DNA from: an uncultured Alistipes sp. | GTDB lineage: Bacteria; Bacteroidota; Bacteroidia; Bacteroidales; Rikenellaceae | Assembly (NCBI GenBank): GCA_900549685.1 | Contig: UROX01000153.1 | Coordinates: 1 to 5,938 of the forward strand | Direction: 5' to 3' | DNA: 5,938 nucleotides | The notes under the pieces: model-generated | The model's database searches: none | The model's input: the letters and a program-made list of their open reading frames with translations, nothing else | Told to the model about the DNA's origin: nothing | Shown here: positions 1 through 5,910 of the stretch, one piece after another | Position numbering within the stretch: the stretch's first letter is position 1 | How the letters are laid out: every line of letters starts with the position of its first letter | Translations under genes and position numbers: made by a program

Positions 1-1
1 G

Positions 2-328
2 AAAGATCGTCGGGGCAGCGATCTGTCCGAAGACAAAATGGACATCACGTTGCTCAAATCGGGTCCGTTGGGCGGCGACCAGCAGTTGGGCGCCATGATC
101 GCCGAGGGGCGTGTGGAGGCGTTGATCTTTTTCTGGGACCCGATGCAGGCCCAGCCGCACGACGTGGATGTGAAGGCTTTGCTGCGTCTGGCTACGCTTT
201 ATAACGTGCCTACGGCCATCAACCGTTCGTCGGCGGATTTTCTGATCTCTTCGCCGCTGTTCGGAAGCGATTACTGTCCGGTGGTCAAAGATTATAAAAG
301 CTATATCGAGCGTACGCTCAAACAGTAA
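2..328 (+). CDS. mgsA: Methylglyoxal synthase, 3' part (gene starts before the window)
   Basis: This enzyme converts dihydroxyacetone phosphate to methylglyoxal and phosphate in the cytoplasm, a bypass of lower glycolysis used when phosphate is short or sugar phosphates build up. The frame is open from the first bases of the window to a TAA at 326-328, giving about 108 residues of a protein usually near 150. The visible part matches the family closely: SGPLGGDQQ with its catalytic Asp (codon 77-79), then FFWDP, PHDVDVKALLRLAT with the conserved His and Asp, and a C-terminal SADFLISSP followed by KDYKSYI. The ATG at 38 is internal, because the alignment to the known family continues upstream of it and no stop intervenes. 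The first ten or so residues are less conserved and less certain. A terminator follows at 381-424, so the transcript probably ends here. Identification is from recalled family motifs. Confidence 0.93.
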   Translation, partial: KDRRGSDLSEDKMDITLLKSGPLGGDQQLGAMIAEGRVEALIFFWDPMQAQPHDVDVKALLRLATLYNVPTAINRSSADFLISSPLFGSDYCPVVKDYKSYIERTLKQ

Positions 329-336
329 AATCCCGC

Positions 337-369
337 AAGCCTCAGAGAGAGGCTTCCCGCGTTTCGCGG
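337..369 (+). other. Two small hairpins just after mgsA
   Basis: A 7-bp perfect stem (AAGCCTC at 337-343, GAGGCTT at 349-355, loop AGAGA) is followed directly by a 5-bp stem (CCGCG 357-361, CGCGG 365-369, loop TTT). Neither has a T-tract, so they are more likely 3'-UTR structure protecting the mgsA mRNA than terminators. Confidence 0.45.
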
Positions 370-380
370 CGAAAGAATCG

Positions 381-424
381 TGCGGCCGGATCGTTCGTCT
401 TGCGAGCGTCGGGCCGTATTTTTT
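381..424 (+). terminator. Intrinsic terminator of mgsA
   Basis: An imperfect GC-rich hairpin spans 383-416. CGGCC at 383-387 pairs with GGCCG at 412-416; the upper stem pairs CGTTCG (392-397) with CGAGCG (402-407) through one G-U pair, with loop TCTTG. One mismatch and one bulge lie between the two stems. A run of six T (419-424) follows immediately. This is the usual form of a rho-independent terminator and separates mgsA from the Nudix gene. Confidence 0.72.
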
Positions 425-703
425 AGGCGGTTATATACTATGAGAATCGGGGTGCGGAAAGTTCGGCTTTGAGTTTTCTTTCCGACGCTTTCGCCCGTCG
501 TCGCGGAAGATGTCGGCCGTGCATCGGGAACGCTTGTGGGGCGAAGGTGTGTCCGGAGCGGGAAACATCCGGCGAAAACGACGGATCGGTCTCCTGAATT
601 CCGTTTGGCGGGGGCTCCGGTACGGAAGACCGGGATGTGCGGCGGAAGCGGCAGGGACTATTATGTTGTAAGGAGTATAACCGCGTAATCGTTTTTCGAA
701 AAT
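425..703. other. Intergenic region without a recognisable gene
   Basis: This GC-rich stretch lies between the mgsA terminator and the Nudix start codon. A plus-strand ATG at 439 gives only a 10-codon frame. The long minus-strand frame crossing it also runs antisense through the 5' third of the Nudix gene and resembles nothing I know. I found no TTTG-N19-21-TANNTTTG promoter here, although the Nudix gene needs one after the terminator at 381-424. A short CCGGT/ACCGG stem occurs within the GC-rich part. The promoter may be a divergent type that I cannot recognise. Confidence 0.5.
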
Positions 704-1378
704 ATGGAGAATGAACGGCAGGTAGAACGGATGCTGGAGGAGTACCTCGAACGGTATCCGGAAGAGCGGCCGCGGCTGGAACGTTTCGAACGTTTCGTCC
801 GGTCGTTCAGTGGATGCGATCTGTACGACCGCAAGAATTTCGTCGGACACATCACGGCCGGCGCTTTCGTCGTGGATCGTCGCGAAGGGAAAGTGTTGTT
901 GCTCGAGCACAGACAACTGGGCCGGTGGTTGCAGCCCGGAGGGCATGTCGAGCCGACGGATGCTTCGGTATTCGCCGCTGCACTACGTGAGGTGCGGGAG
1001 GAGACAGGACTCGGTCCGGATCGTTTGGAACCGTTGCGTCTCTCGCCATCCGGCGGGATCGTGCCGGTCGATGCCGACGGGCACTACATCCCGGCCTGCG
1101 AGCGGAAAGCGGAGGACGAGCATTATCATTTCGATCTGCGTTTCGCTTTTCTGTTCGACGGCGACGCCCGGATCTCGATCGACCGTTCGGAATCGTTCGG
1201 ATTCCGGTGGGTGACGCTCGCCGAGCTGGGAGCGATGTCCGATTTCGGACGTGTCGCCCGGAAGCTCGACGCCGCGTTGGCGCTGTTCGGTATTCCTCGC
1301 GGGCCGGAAATTTCTGCCGGAAATTGTCTGCGGGCCGGCGTTCCGGTCCCGGACTGCGGAACGCCCGACGATGAATAA
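704..1378 (+). CDS. Nudix hydrolase family protein
   Basis: Nudix enzymes cleave nucleoside diphosphates linked to another group (dNTPs, ADP-sugars, NADH and others) using Mg2+; the substrate of this one cannot be read from sequence. The 224-residue protein has a charged helical N-terminus (about 1-45), then a Nudix fold from about 47 to 195. The Nudix box at about residues 79-103 begins GGHVEPTD and ends REVREETGL with the metal-binding Glu residues intact. It is one residue longer than the textbook spacing and has Asp at the first acidic position, which matches my memory of a known GGHVEPGD-type subfamily. HYHFDLRFAFLF (about 140-151) is also typical of that subfamily. Residues about 198-224 are a low-complexity tail. 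The start at 704 is the first ATG after an in-frame stop at 686-688; no Shine-Dalgarno sequence precedes it, as usual in Bacteroidota. It is probably transcribed alone. Confidence 0.88.
   Translation: MENERQVERMLEEYLERYPEERPRLERFERFVRSFSGCDLYDRKNFVGHITAGAFVVDRREGKVLLLEHRQLGRWLQPGGHVEPTDASVFAAALREVREETGLGPDRLEPLRLSPSGGIVPVDADGHYIPACERKAEDEHYHFDLRFAFLFDGDARISIDRSESFGFRWVTLAELGAMSDFGRVARKLDAALALFGIPRGPEISAGNCLRAGVPVPDCGTPDDE
1337..1365 (+). other. 9-bp perfect hairpin inside the end of the Nudix gene
   Basis: GGCGTTCCG (1337-1345) and CGGAACGCC (1357-1365) form a perfect stem around an 11-nt loop, ending 11 nt before the TAA stop. There is no T-tract after it, so it is not a standard terminator. 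No other terminator is visible between this gene and the promoter at 1451, so it may act as a 3'-end stability element. Confidence 0.45.
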
Positions 1379-1450
1379 GGAGCGATTTCCCGGAGGAAAA
1401 ACTATTTTCGACGTTTTTGTGGCGAAAGCGAATAAATTGTTCGGACACCG

Positions 1451-1482
1451 TTTGGCCGGATATCCGAATTGATATATTTTTG
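1451..1482 (+). promoter_or_regulatory. Bacteroidota housekeeping-type promoter for the export operon
   Basis: TTTG at 1451-1454 (the -33 element) and TATTTTTG at 1475-1482 (the -7 element) are separated by exactly 20 bp. This is a full match to the Bacteroides consensus TTTG-N19-21-TANNTTTG. Transcription would start near 1488-1492, giving a leader of about 255 nt before the first possible start codon at 1745. The surrounding DNA is AT-rich compared with the rest of the window. A second partial -7 match (TATCTTTA at 1483-1490) overlaps it but has no well-spaced -33 element. Confidence 0.8.
1457..1466. promoter_or_regulatory. 10-bp palindrome in the promoter spacer, possible operator
   Basis: CGGATATCCG is a perfect palindrome lying between the -33 and -7 elements. 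It is flanked by a looser inverted repeat TTCGGA (1440-1445) / TCCGAA (1463-1468), which overlaps its right half. A protein bound here would block the promoter, but a 10-bp palindrome can also occur by chance. No regulator gene lies nearby. Confidence 0.35.
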
Positions 1483-1660
1483 TATCTTTATACAGAGAAG
1501 CCGCTCCGGTGCCGGATGTCGGAACGATGCCGCTAAACGGCTGTTTTATGGCGTGTTGTGCGTTTTCGTCGGATACGGCTTCATGCTTGTACGGCATCCG
1601 GGGATTTTATCGGTCGCAAGGAACCTTAGAATCATAGCTGCGGGAGAGATGCGATCGGCC

Positions 1661-1704
1661 GCGATGTCGCCGCGATGTCGCCGCGATGTCGCCGCGATGT
1701 CGCC
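1661..1704. repeat. Four perfect tandem copies of an 11-bp unit in the leader
   Basis: GCGATGTCGCC occurs four times with no mismatch (1661-1671, 1672-1682, 1683-1693, 1694-1704), ending 40 bp before the ATG at 1745. Each unit contains GCGA-N2-TCGC, an interrupted 10-bp dyad, so neighbouring units can also pair with one another in RNA or DNA. The period of 11 bp is close to one helical turn and is not a multiple of three. GCGATCGG sequences flank the array at 1651-1658 and 1711-1718. Confidence 0.95.
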
Positions 1705-1744
1705 GGGAAAGCGATCGGGAATGCGGCGCATGGATTGACGCAAG

Positions 1745-4171
1745 ATGAAAATCGAATATATGAAACGTAACTTTTTATGGAGTTTTGTCATACTGCTTTG
1801 CCTGACAGGAACCGTCCGGGCGCAGATGACCGACGATCAGGTGGTGGAATATGTCAAAAGCGGCATGAGCGTCGGAAAGGGAGAGACGCAGATCGGCAAG
1901 GAATTGCTCGCCCGCGGCGTGACGAAAGCGCAGATGGAACGTCTCAAGGCCCGGTACGAGGCAGGACAAGGCAGCGATGTACGTACGGTCGATAGGTCTG
2001 TCGATGGGCAGCGTAACGAACGTCTGCGGAATGTTTCGCAGGAAATGACCGCCGGAAGTCTCGACGAAGTGAACCGGGTCGTCGGGGATTCGACCGAAGG
2101 CAAGGCACGTAAAATATTCGGACATAATATTTTCAGCAACCGTATGCTGACCTTCGAACCCAACGAGAACATGGCTACGCCGGAGAATTATCGTTTGGGA
2201 CCCGGCGACGAGGTGATTATCGATATCTGGGGAGCCAGCGAGGATAACATTCGCCAGCGAATCGCGCCCGAGGGCAATATCATGGTGTCCCAGATCGGTC
2301 CGGTGTATCTCAACGGACTGACGATCCGGGATGCGAACAAAAAAGTACGCGAAATTTTCGCTCAGAAATATGCGGGCGTGTCGGGTGACGAACCCGAGTC
2401 CGAGGTCCGCGTGACGCTGGGACAGATCCGTACGATCCAGATTAGCGTGATGGGCGAGGTCGCCACGCCGGGTACCTACCGGCTGTCGTCGTTCGCCACG
2501 GTGTTCCATGCCCTGTACATGGCCGGCGGCGTGACCGACATCGGTTCGCTGCGCAACGTCCGTGTCATGCGCAGCGGCAAACAGGTGGCCGAACTGGATG
2601 TGTACGACTATATTTTCAAAGGGAAACTTTCGGACGACGTCCGGCTGGAAGAGGGCGACGTGATCGTCGTGCCGCCTTACGGTCTGCTGGTGAGCATCGA
2701 AGGTAATGTCAAGCGGCCGATGTATTACGAACTCAAACCGGACGAAGCGCTCTCCACGCTGATCGAGTATGCGGGCGGATTCTCCGGGGACGCCTATACG
2801 AAAGACGTGCGTCTGGTGCGTCAGACCGGACGCGAGCGTCAGTTGTTCAATGTGCGCGACGACGAATTCGCCGCTTGCCGGCTCGAGGACGGAGATGCCG
2901 TGACGGTGGGGGCTACGCTGGACCGGTTCGCCAACCGCGTGGAAGTGCGGGGTGCCGTGTATCGCCCCGGTATGTACGAATTGGGCGAGGGAATGAATAC
3001 CGTGGGAGAACTCATCGCCCGGGCCGACGGTCTCAAGGACGACGCTTTCCTTTCGCGCGTACAGTTGTTCCGCGAACGCGAGGACCTGTCGCTGGAAGTC
3101 GTAGCGATCGATCTGACGGGTATGGCATCCGGCCGGGTGCCGGACGTCGCGTTGAAACGTAACGACGTGCTGATCGTCCAAAGCATCCATGAACTCGAAG
3201 ACCGGGGAGAGATCGTCGTCAGCGGATTGGTGGCCCGTCCCGGGACGTATCCTTTCGCCGAAAATACGACGCTCGAGGACCTTATCGTTCAGGCCGGCGG
3301 TTTGTTGGACGGCGCTTCGACGGTTCGGGTAGATGTTTCGCGCCGGTTGAAAGACCCCAAAAGTACGGGCGTATCCAACGAATTGAGTCAGGTCCATACG
3401 TTCGCCCTCAAAGACGGTCTCGTGATCGACGGGACGCAGGGATTCGTGCTGGAGCCTTACGATGTGGTCGAGGTGCGCAAAAGTCCCGGGTATCGAGTGC
3501 AACGGCAGGTCAGCATCGTCGGCGAAGTCGTTTTCGAAGGCGGATATACGCTGGTTCGGAAAAACGAACGTTTGTCGGATCTGGTGGGGCGGGCCGGCGG
3601 CGTGACGCAGGACGCTTATGTCCGGGGCAGCCGGCTCGTACGGCGGATGACCGACGAAGAGCGGGCCGTGCGGGACGAAACGGTCCGTCTGGCTACGCAG
3701 GATGGCGGAGCGGACTCCCTTTCGGTCAAGAAACTGCAGACGACCGATACTTATACGGTGGGGATCGAGTTGGATAAGGCGCTGGCGAATCCCGGTTCGG
3801 ACTACGATATGGTGTTGCGCGAGGGCGACCGGTTGATCGTTCCCGAATATGTGAGCACAGTGAAGATCGTAGGCGAGGTGATGCGCCCCAATTCCGTGTT
3901 GTTTGTACGTGGAGGCAAACTGAAATATTATGTCGGACAGGCCGGCGGTTACGGAAGCCGAGCCAAGAAAGGCAAGGCCTATATCGTCTATATGAACGGT
4001 ACGATGGCCCGGGCCAGCGGAAGCAAGGCCAAGATCGAACCCGGTTGCGAAATCATCGTTCCTTCCAAACGCGAAGGCCGGAAAATGAGTCTGGGCGAAA
4101 TCATGGGTCTCACCACCTCGGCCGCATCGTTGGGCACGATGGCTGCGAGCATCGCCACACTGGCAAAATAG
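1745..4171 (+). CDS. Outer-membrane polysaccharide export protein with SLBB repeats (Wza-like)
   Basis: This protein is expected to form the outer-membrane and periplasmic channel through which exopolysaccharide or capsule leaves the cell. A signal peptide covers about residues 1-26, with a hydrophobic core around LWSFVILLCLTGT and probable cleavage at VRA|Q. There is no lipobox Cys, unlike E. coli Wza. A helical segment (about 28-75) typical of Bacteroidales members follows, then the Wza-type N-terminal export domain (about 148-230, starting YRLGPGDEVIIDIWG). I count six SLBB repeats, near 231-276, 315-360, 398-443, 488-533, 588-633 and 705-750, each with a GxVxxPGxY-like turn and an AGG-like motif. 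A mildly hydrophobic stretch ends the protein (about 784-807). At 808 residues it is much longer than Wza (about 380). Translation may instead start at the ATG at 1760, which gives a more typical MKRNFLW signal peptide; neither start has a Shine-Dalgarno sequence. It forms an operon with the next gene, 27 nt downstream. Confidence 0.92.
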   Translation: MKIEYMKRNFLWSFVILLCLTGTVRAQMTDDQVVEYVKSGMSVGKGETQIGKELLARGVTKAQMERLKARYEAGQGSDVRTVDRSVDGQRNERLRNVSQEMTAGSLDEVNRVVGDSTEGKARKIFGHNIFSNRMLTFEPNENMATPENYRLGPGDEVIIDIWGASEDNIRQRIAPEGNIMVSQIGPVYLNGLTIRDANKKVREIFAQKYAGVSGDEPESEVRVTLGQIRTIQISVMGEVATPGTYRLSSFATVFHALYMAGGVTDIGSLRNVRVMRSGKQVAELDVYDYIFKGKLSDDVRLEEGDVIVVPPYGLLVSIEGNVKRPMYYELKPDEALSTLIEYAGGFSGDAYTKDVRLVRQTGRERQLFNVRDDEFAACRLEDGDAVTVGATLDRFANRVEVRGAVYRPGMYELGEGMNTVGELIARADGLKDDAFLSRVQLFREREDLSLEVVAIDLTGMASGRVPDVALKRNDVLIVQSIHELEDRGEIVVSGLVARPGTYPFAENTTLEDLIVQAGGLLDGASTVRVDVSRRLKDPKSTGVSNELSQVHTFALKDGLVIDGTQGFVLEPYDVVEVRKSPGYRVQRQVSIVGEVVFEGGYTLVRKNERLSDLVGRAGGVTQDAYVRGSRLVRRMTDEERAVRDETVRLATQDGGADSLSVKKLQTTDTYTVGIELDKALANPGSDYDMVLREGDRLIVPEYVSTVKIVGEVMRPNSVLFVRGGKLKYYVGQAGGYGSRAKKGKAYIVYMNGTMARASGSKAKIEPGCEIIVPSKREGRKMSLGEIMGLTTSAASLGTMAASIATLAK

Positions 4172-4198
4172 CAACGATTCGTTTATTTCGTAACGATT

Positions 4199-5332
4199 AT
4201 GGAAGAAAACAGAAATTCTGCCGGGGTATCGTCCCAGGAGAACGAGATCGATCTGCTGGAGCTGGCCCGGAAAATATGGAGCGGTCGCAGATTGATTCTC
4301 AAATGGTGCGCCGTCGCGGCCGTCGTGGGACTGGTCGTCGGATTCAGTATCCCGAAAGAATATACGACAACCGTACTGCTAGCACCCGAAGCCTCCGACG
4401 GGAAAAGTCTGTCCGGCGGACTCGGTGCATTGGCCAATATGGCCGGAATCAGCGTCGGAACCGGTAACAGCGGGACGGATGCCCTCTATCCCGATCTCTA
4501 TCCCGACGTCGTAGCATCGGTTCCTTTCGCCGTGGACCTTTTCGATGTCCGTGTGACGGACAGCAAAGGCAAGTTGCAGACCGATGTCTACGATTATCTG
4601 ACGAAACACACCCGCGCTCCGTGGTGGAACGCGTTGCTCTCTTTGCCCGGTAAGGCCGTAGGAGGAGTTTTGTCGCTTTTCTCCGGTAAGGAGGATGAGG
4701 GAGACGGATCGGTCGATCCTTTCCGTCTCACGCACGAGGAGATGGGGGGGGTCCGGGCGCTCGGAGCTAGGATCGGTGTGGCGGTCGATAAGAAAACGTC
4801 CGTCGTGAGGCTTTCGGTGACGATGCAGGACCCGTTGGTGTCGGCCATGCTGACCGATACGGTGATGCGGAATCTTCAGAACTACGTTACCGAGTACCGG
4901 ACCAACAAGGCGTGTCGCGATCTGGAATTCACGCAGAAACTGTTCGATGAGGCGCAACGGAATTATTACGATGCGCAGCAGCGGTATGCGGATTATATGG
5001 ATGCCAACCAGAATATCGTCCTGCGGTCGGTGCGTACCGAACAGGAACGGCTCCAAAACGAAATGAACCTCAATTACAACCTCTATAACCAGATGGCGCA
5101 GCAGTTGCAGGTGGCCAAAGCCAAAGTACAGGAGAGTACGCCGGTCTATGCCGTCGTACAACCGGCCACCGTGCCTTTGCGTGCTTCGAAACCGTCCAAG
5201 GCGATGATTCTCGCGGGGTTCGTCTTCCTCGGAGGCATTGCAGCGGCAGCGTGGATTCTGTTCGGCGAGAGTGTCGTCGGGCTTTTCCGGGAAACGAAAA
5301 AAACGGACGAAAGCGCAGGAGCGACACGATAG
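4199..5332 (+). CDS. Wzz-family polysaccharide chain-length determinant / co-polymerase
   Basis: Wzz-family inner-membrane proteins set polysaccharide chain length and contact the outer-membrane exporter, here probably the SLBB protein encoded just upstream. The 377-residue protein has the family layout: a short cytoplasmic N-terminus with IDLLELARKIWSGR (about 17-30), TM1 at about 34-50 followed by IPKEYTTTVLLAPE, a large periplasmic part with predicted coiled coil (about 236-312, rich in Q, E and Y), a Pro-rich PATVPLRASKP motif (about 322-332), and TM2 at about 335-355. The 20-residue cytoplasmic tail lacks a BY-kinase domain and any Tyr cluster, so it is not a full Wzc. A run of eight G (4744-4751) encodes residues 182-185. 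The ATG lies 27 nt after the SLBB stop without a Shine-Dalgarno sequence. Specific polysaccharide unknown. Confidence 0.9.
   Translation: MEENRNSAGVSSQENEIDLLELARKIWSGRRLILKWCAVAAVVGLVVGFSIPKEYTTTVLLAPEASDGKSLSGGLGALANMAGISVGTGNSGTDALYPDLYPDVVASVPFAVDLFDVRVTDSKGKLQTDVYDYLTKHTRAPWWNALLSLPGKAVGGVLSLFSGKEDEGDGSVDPFRLTHEEMGGVRALGARIGVAVDKKTSVVRLSVTMQDPLVSAMLTDTVMRNLQNYVTEYRTNKACRDLEFTQKLFDEAQRNYYDAQQRYADYMDANQNIVLRSVRTEQERLQNEMNLNYNLYNQMAQQLQVAKAKVQESTPVYAVVQPATVPLRASKPSKAMILAGFVFLGGIAAAAWILFGESVVGLFRETKKTDESAGATR
4744..4751 (+). repeat. Run of eight G inside the Wzz-like gene
   Basis: The codons ATG GGG GGG GTC give an uninterrupted G8 tract, in frame in this sequence. By reading the other frames, loss of one G leads to a TGA about 20 codons downstream, and gain of one leads to a TAG about 7 codons downstream. 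Either change would remove the coiled coil and TM2. The run itself is certain; its instability is inferred. Confidence 0.9.
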
Positions 5333-5475
5333 CCCTTGAGACAATTGTGCTTTTCGGCGTACTCGCGATTCCTGTTGTCGTTTTTGTCCGATCCGCATCT
5401 GCTGTGCAGTTATCCCGGATGTGATGATTTACGGGTACAAGTTGTGTTTCCGATTTTCGGTTCCGTTGGAGACCT

Positions 5476-5492
5476 GCCTCAGCAGAGGCTTT
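5476..5492 (+). other. Small hairpin in the 3' region of the export operon
   Basis: GCCTC (5476-5480) and GAGGC (5485-5489) form a 5-bp stem with loop AGCA, followed by only three T. It resembles the hairpin at 337-355 downstream of mgsA (GCCTCAG...GAGGCTT). It is too weak to call a terminator. Confidence 0.35.
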
Positions 5493-5572
5493 GAGACGCT
5501 TTCCCGAAAAGCACAGTGGCGGCGACAAAAGACAGGGTATCGAAGTGTCGAGACCGGAAATATGAGAAAAGG

Positions 5573-5608
5573 AAACCGCCTCCAGTTTTCTGAGACGGTT
5601 TACTTTTT
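5573..5608 (+). terminator. Intrinsic terminator of the export operon
   Basis: AAACCG (5573-5578) pairs with CGGTTT (5596-5601); an inner CTC (5580-5582) can pair with GAG (5592-5594) across one mismatch, leaving a T-rich loop. Five T (5604-5608) follow after two bases. It lies about 240 nt after the stop codon of the Wzz-like gene and is the first good terminator on this strand. Confidence 0.65.
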
Positions 5609-5781
5609 CGTTGTCTCCGGTCAGGTTTCGTTGGTCTTCAGTGTTTTTGCAACCGGACTTGTCCGGGAATACTGCGTTATCCCGGGATATGTGGTACATT
5701 TCTCCGGAAATCGAAATGCGCCACTCGTCAGCTGCCTGATTGTTGCAGCCGCACGGCCGCGAAAAACGAATGGATAAAAAG

Positions 5782-5822
5782 AAAAGATCCCTGCATATCT
5801 TCGATATGCAGGGATCTTTTTT
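5782..5822. terminator. Symmetric bidirectional terminator between the operon and the tRNA genes
   Basis: A perfect 17-bp inverted repeat (arms 5782-5798 and 5804-5820, loop CTTCG, whose outer C and G can also pair) carries AAAA on its left edge and a run of six T at 5817-5822. On the plus strand the T-run follows the stem; on the minus strand the complement of AAAAGAAAA does the same. It should end tRNA transcription coming leftward, starting 1 bp after the tRNA-Thr 3' end, and also catch rightward read-through. Confidence 0.88.
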
Positions 5823-5823
5823 G

Positions 5824-5895
<72 letters not shown>

Positions 5896-5910
5896 AACGA
5901 TAAAATCTTG

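Larger units (their letters stand above)
1379..1744 (+). other. Intergenic control region and long leader of the export operon
   Basis: This 366-bp region separates the Nudix gene from the SLBB export gene. It holds a promoter (1451-1482), a palindrome inside the promoter spacer (1457-1466), and about 250 nt of expected untranslated leader with four copies of an 11-bp repeat (1661-1704). A weak stem (GCCG 1529-1532, CGGC 1538-1541) followed by TGTTTTAT might be an attenuator, but it has only four base pairs. Short open frames cross the region, one from an ATG at 1583 to a stop at 1736-1738, but none has protein-like character that I recognise. Confidence 0.6.
5333..5823. other. About 490 bp without a convincing gene, between the operon and the tRNAs
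   Basis: A plus-strand frame from 5421 to 5777 (118 codons) is open, but its product is Arg/Cys/Val-rich, resembles no family I know, and runs through the terminator at 5573-5608, so I do not call it. Structures seen here are a GCCTC/GAGGC hairpin (5476-5489), a good terminator (5573-5608), a CCGGAC/GTCCGG stem (5653-5666), a long-range inverted repeat GACCGGA (5552-5558) / TCCGGTC (5616-5622) enclosing the terminator, and the symmetric terminator at 5782-5822. The stretch from 5333 to 5572 would be a 240-nt 3' UTR of the operon. Confidence 0.55.

Noticed and set aside
779..796. Two tandem copies of GAACGTTTC in the Nudix gene
   Set aside because: They encode the repeated ERF-ERF within a charged helix; only two in-frame copies, most simply explained by coding.
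431..946. Minus-strand open frame of 171 codons
   Set aside because: It lies antisense to the start of the well-supported Nudix gene, and its translation resembles no family I know.
1371..1472. 33-codon frame overlapping the Nudix stop (MNKERFPGG...)
   Set aside because: It is very short, overlaps the promoter elements at 1451-1470, and has no recognisable feature.
1583..1738. Possible leader peptide of 51 codons ending 6 nt before the ATG at 1745
   Set aside because: The 11-bp repeats pass through it in all three frames, giving irregular peptide sequence, and no ribosome-binding signal is visible. Coupling to the SLBB gene is possible but unsupported.
1775..4174. Minus-strand frame of 799 codons across the SLBB gene
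   Set aside because: It is a shadow caused by GC-rich codon use. The plus-strand product has a signal peptide and clear SLBB motifs; the antisense product is His-rich with no family resemblance.
5297..5303. Run of seven A near the end of the Wzz-like gene as a second slippage site
   Set aside because: A shift here would change only the last few residues of the cytoplasmic tail, and A7 runs are common.
5421..5777. 118-codon plus-strand frame after the export operon
   Set aside because: It runs through a good terminator hairpin, has unusual composition and no recognisable domain.
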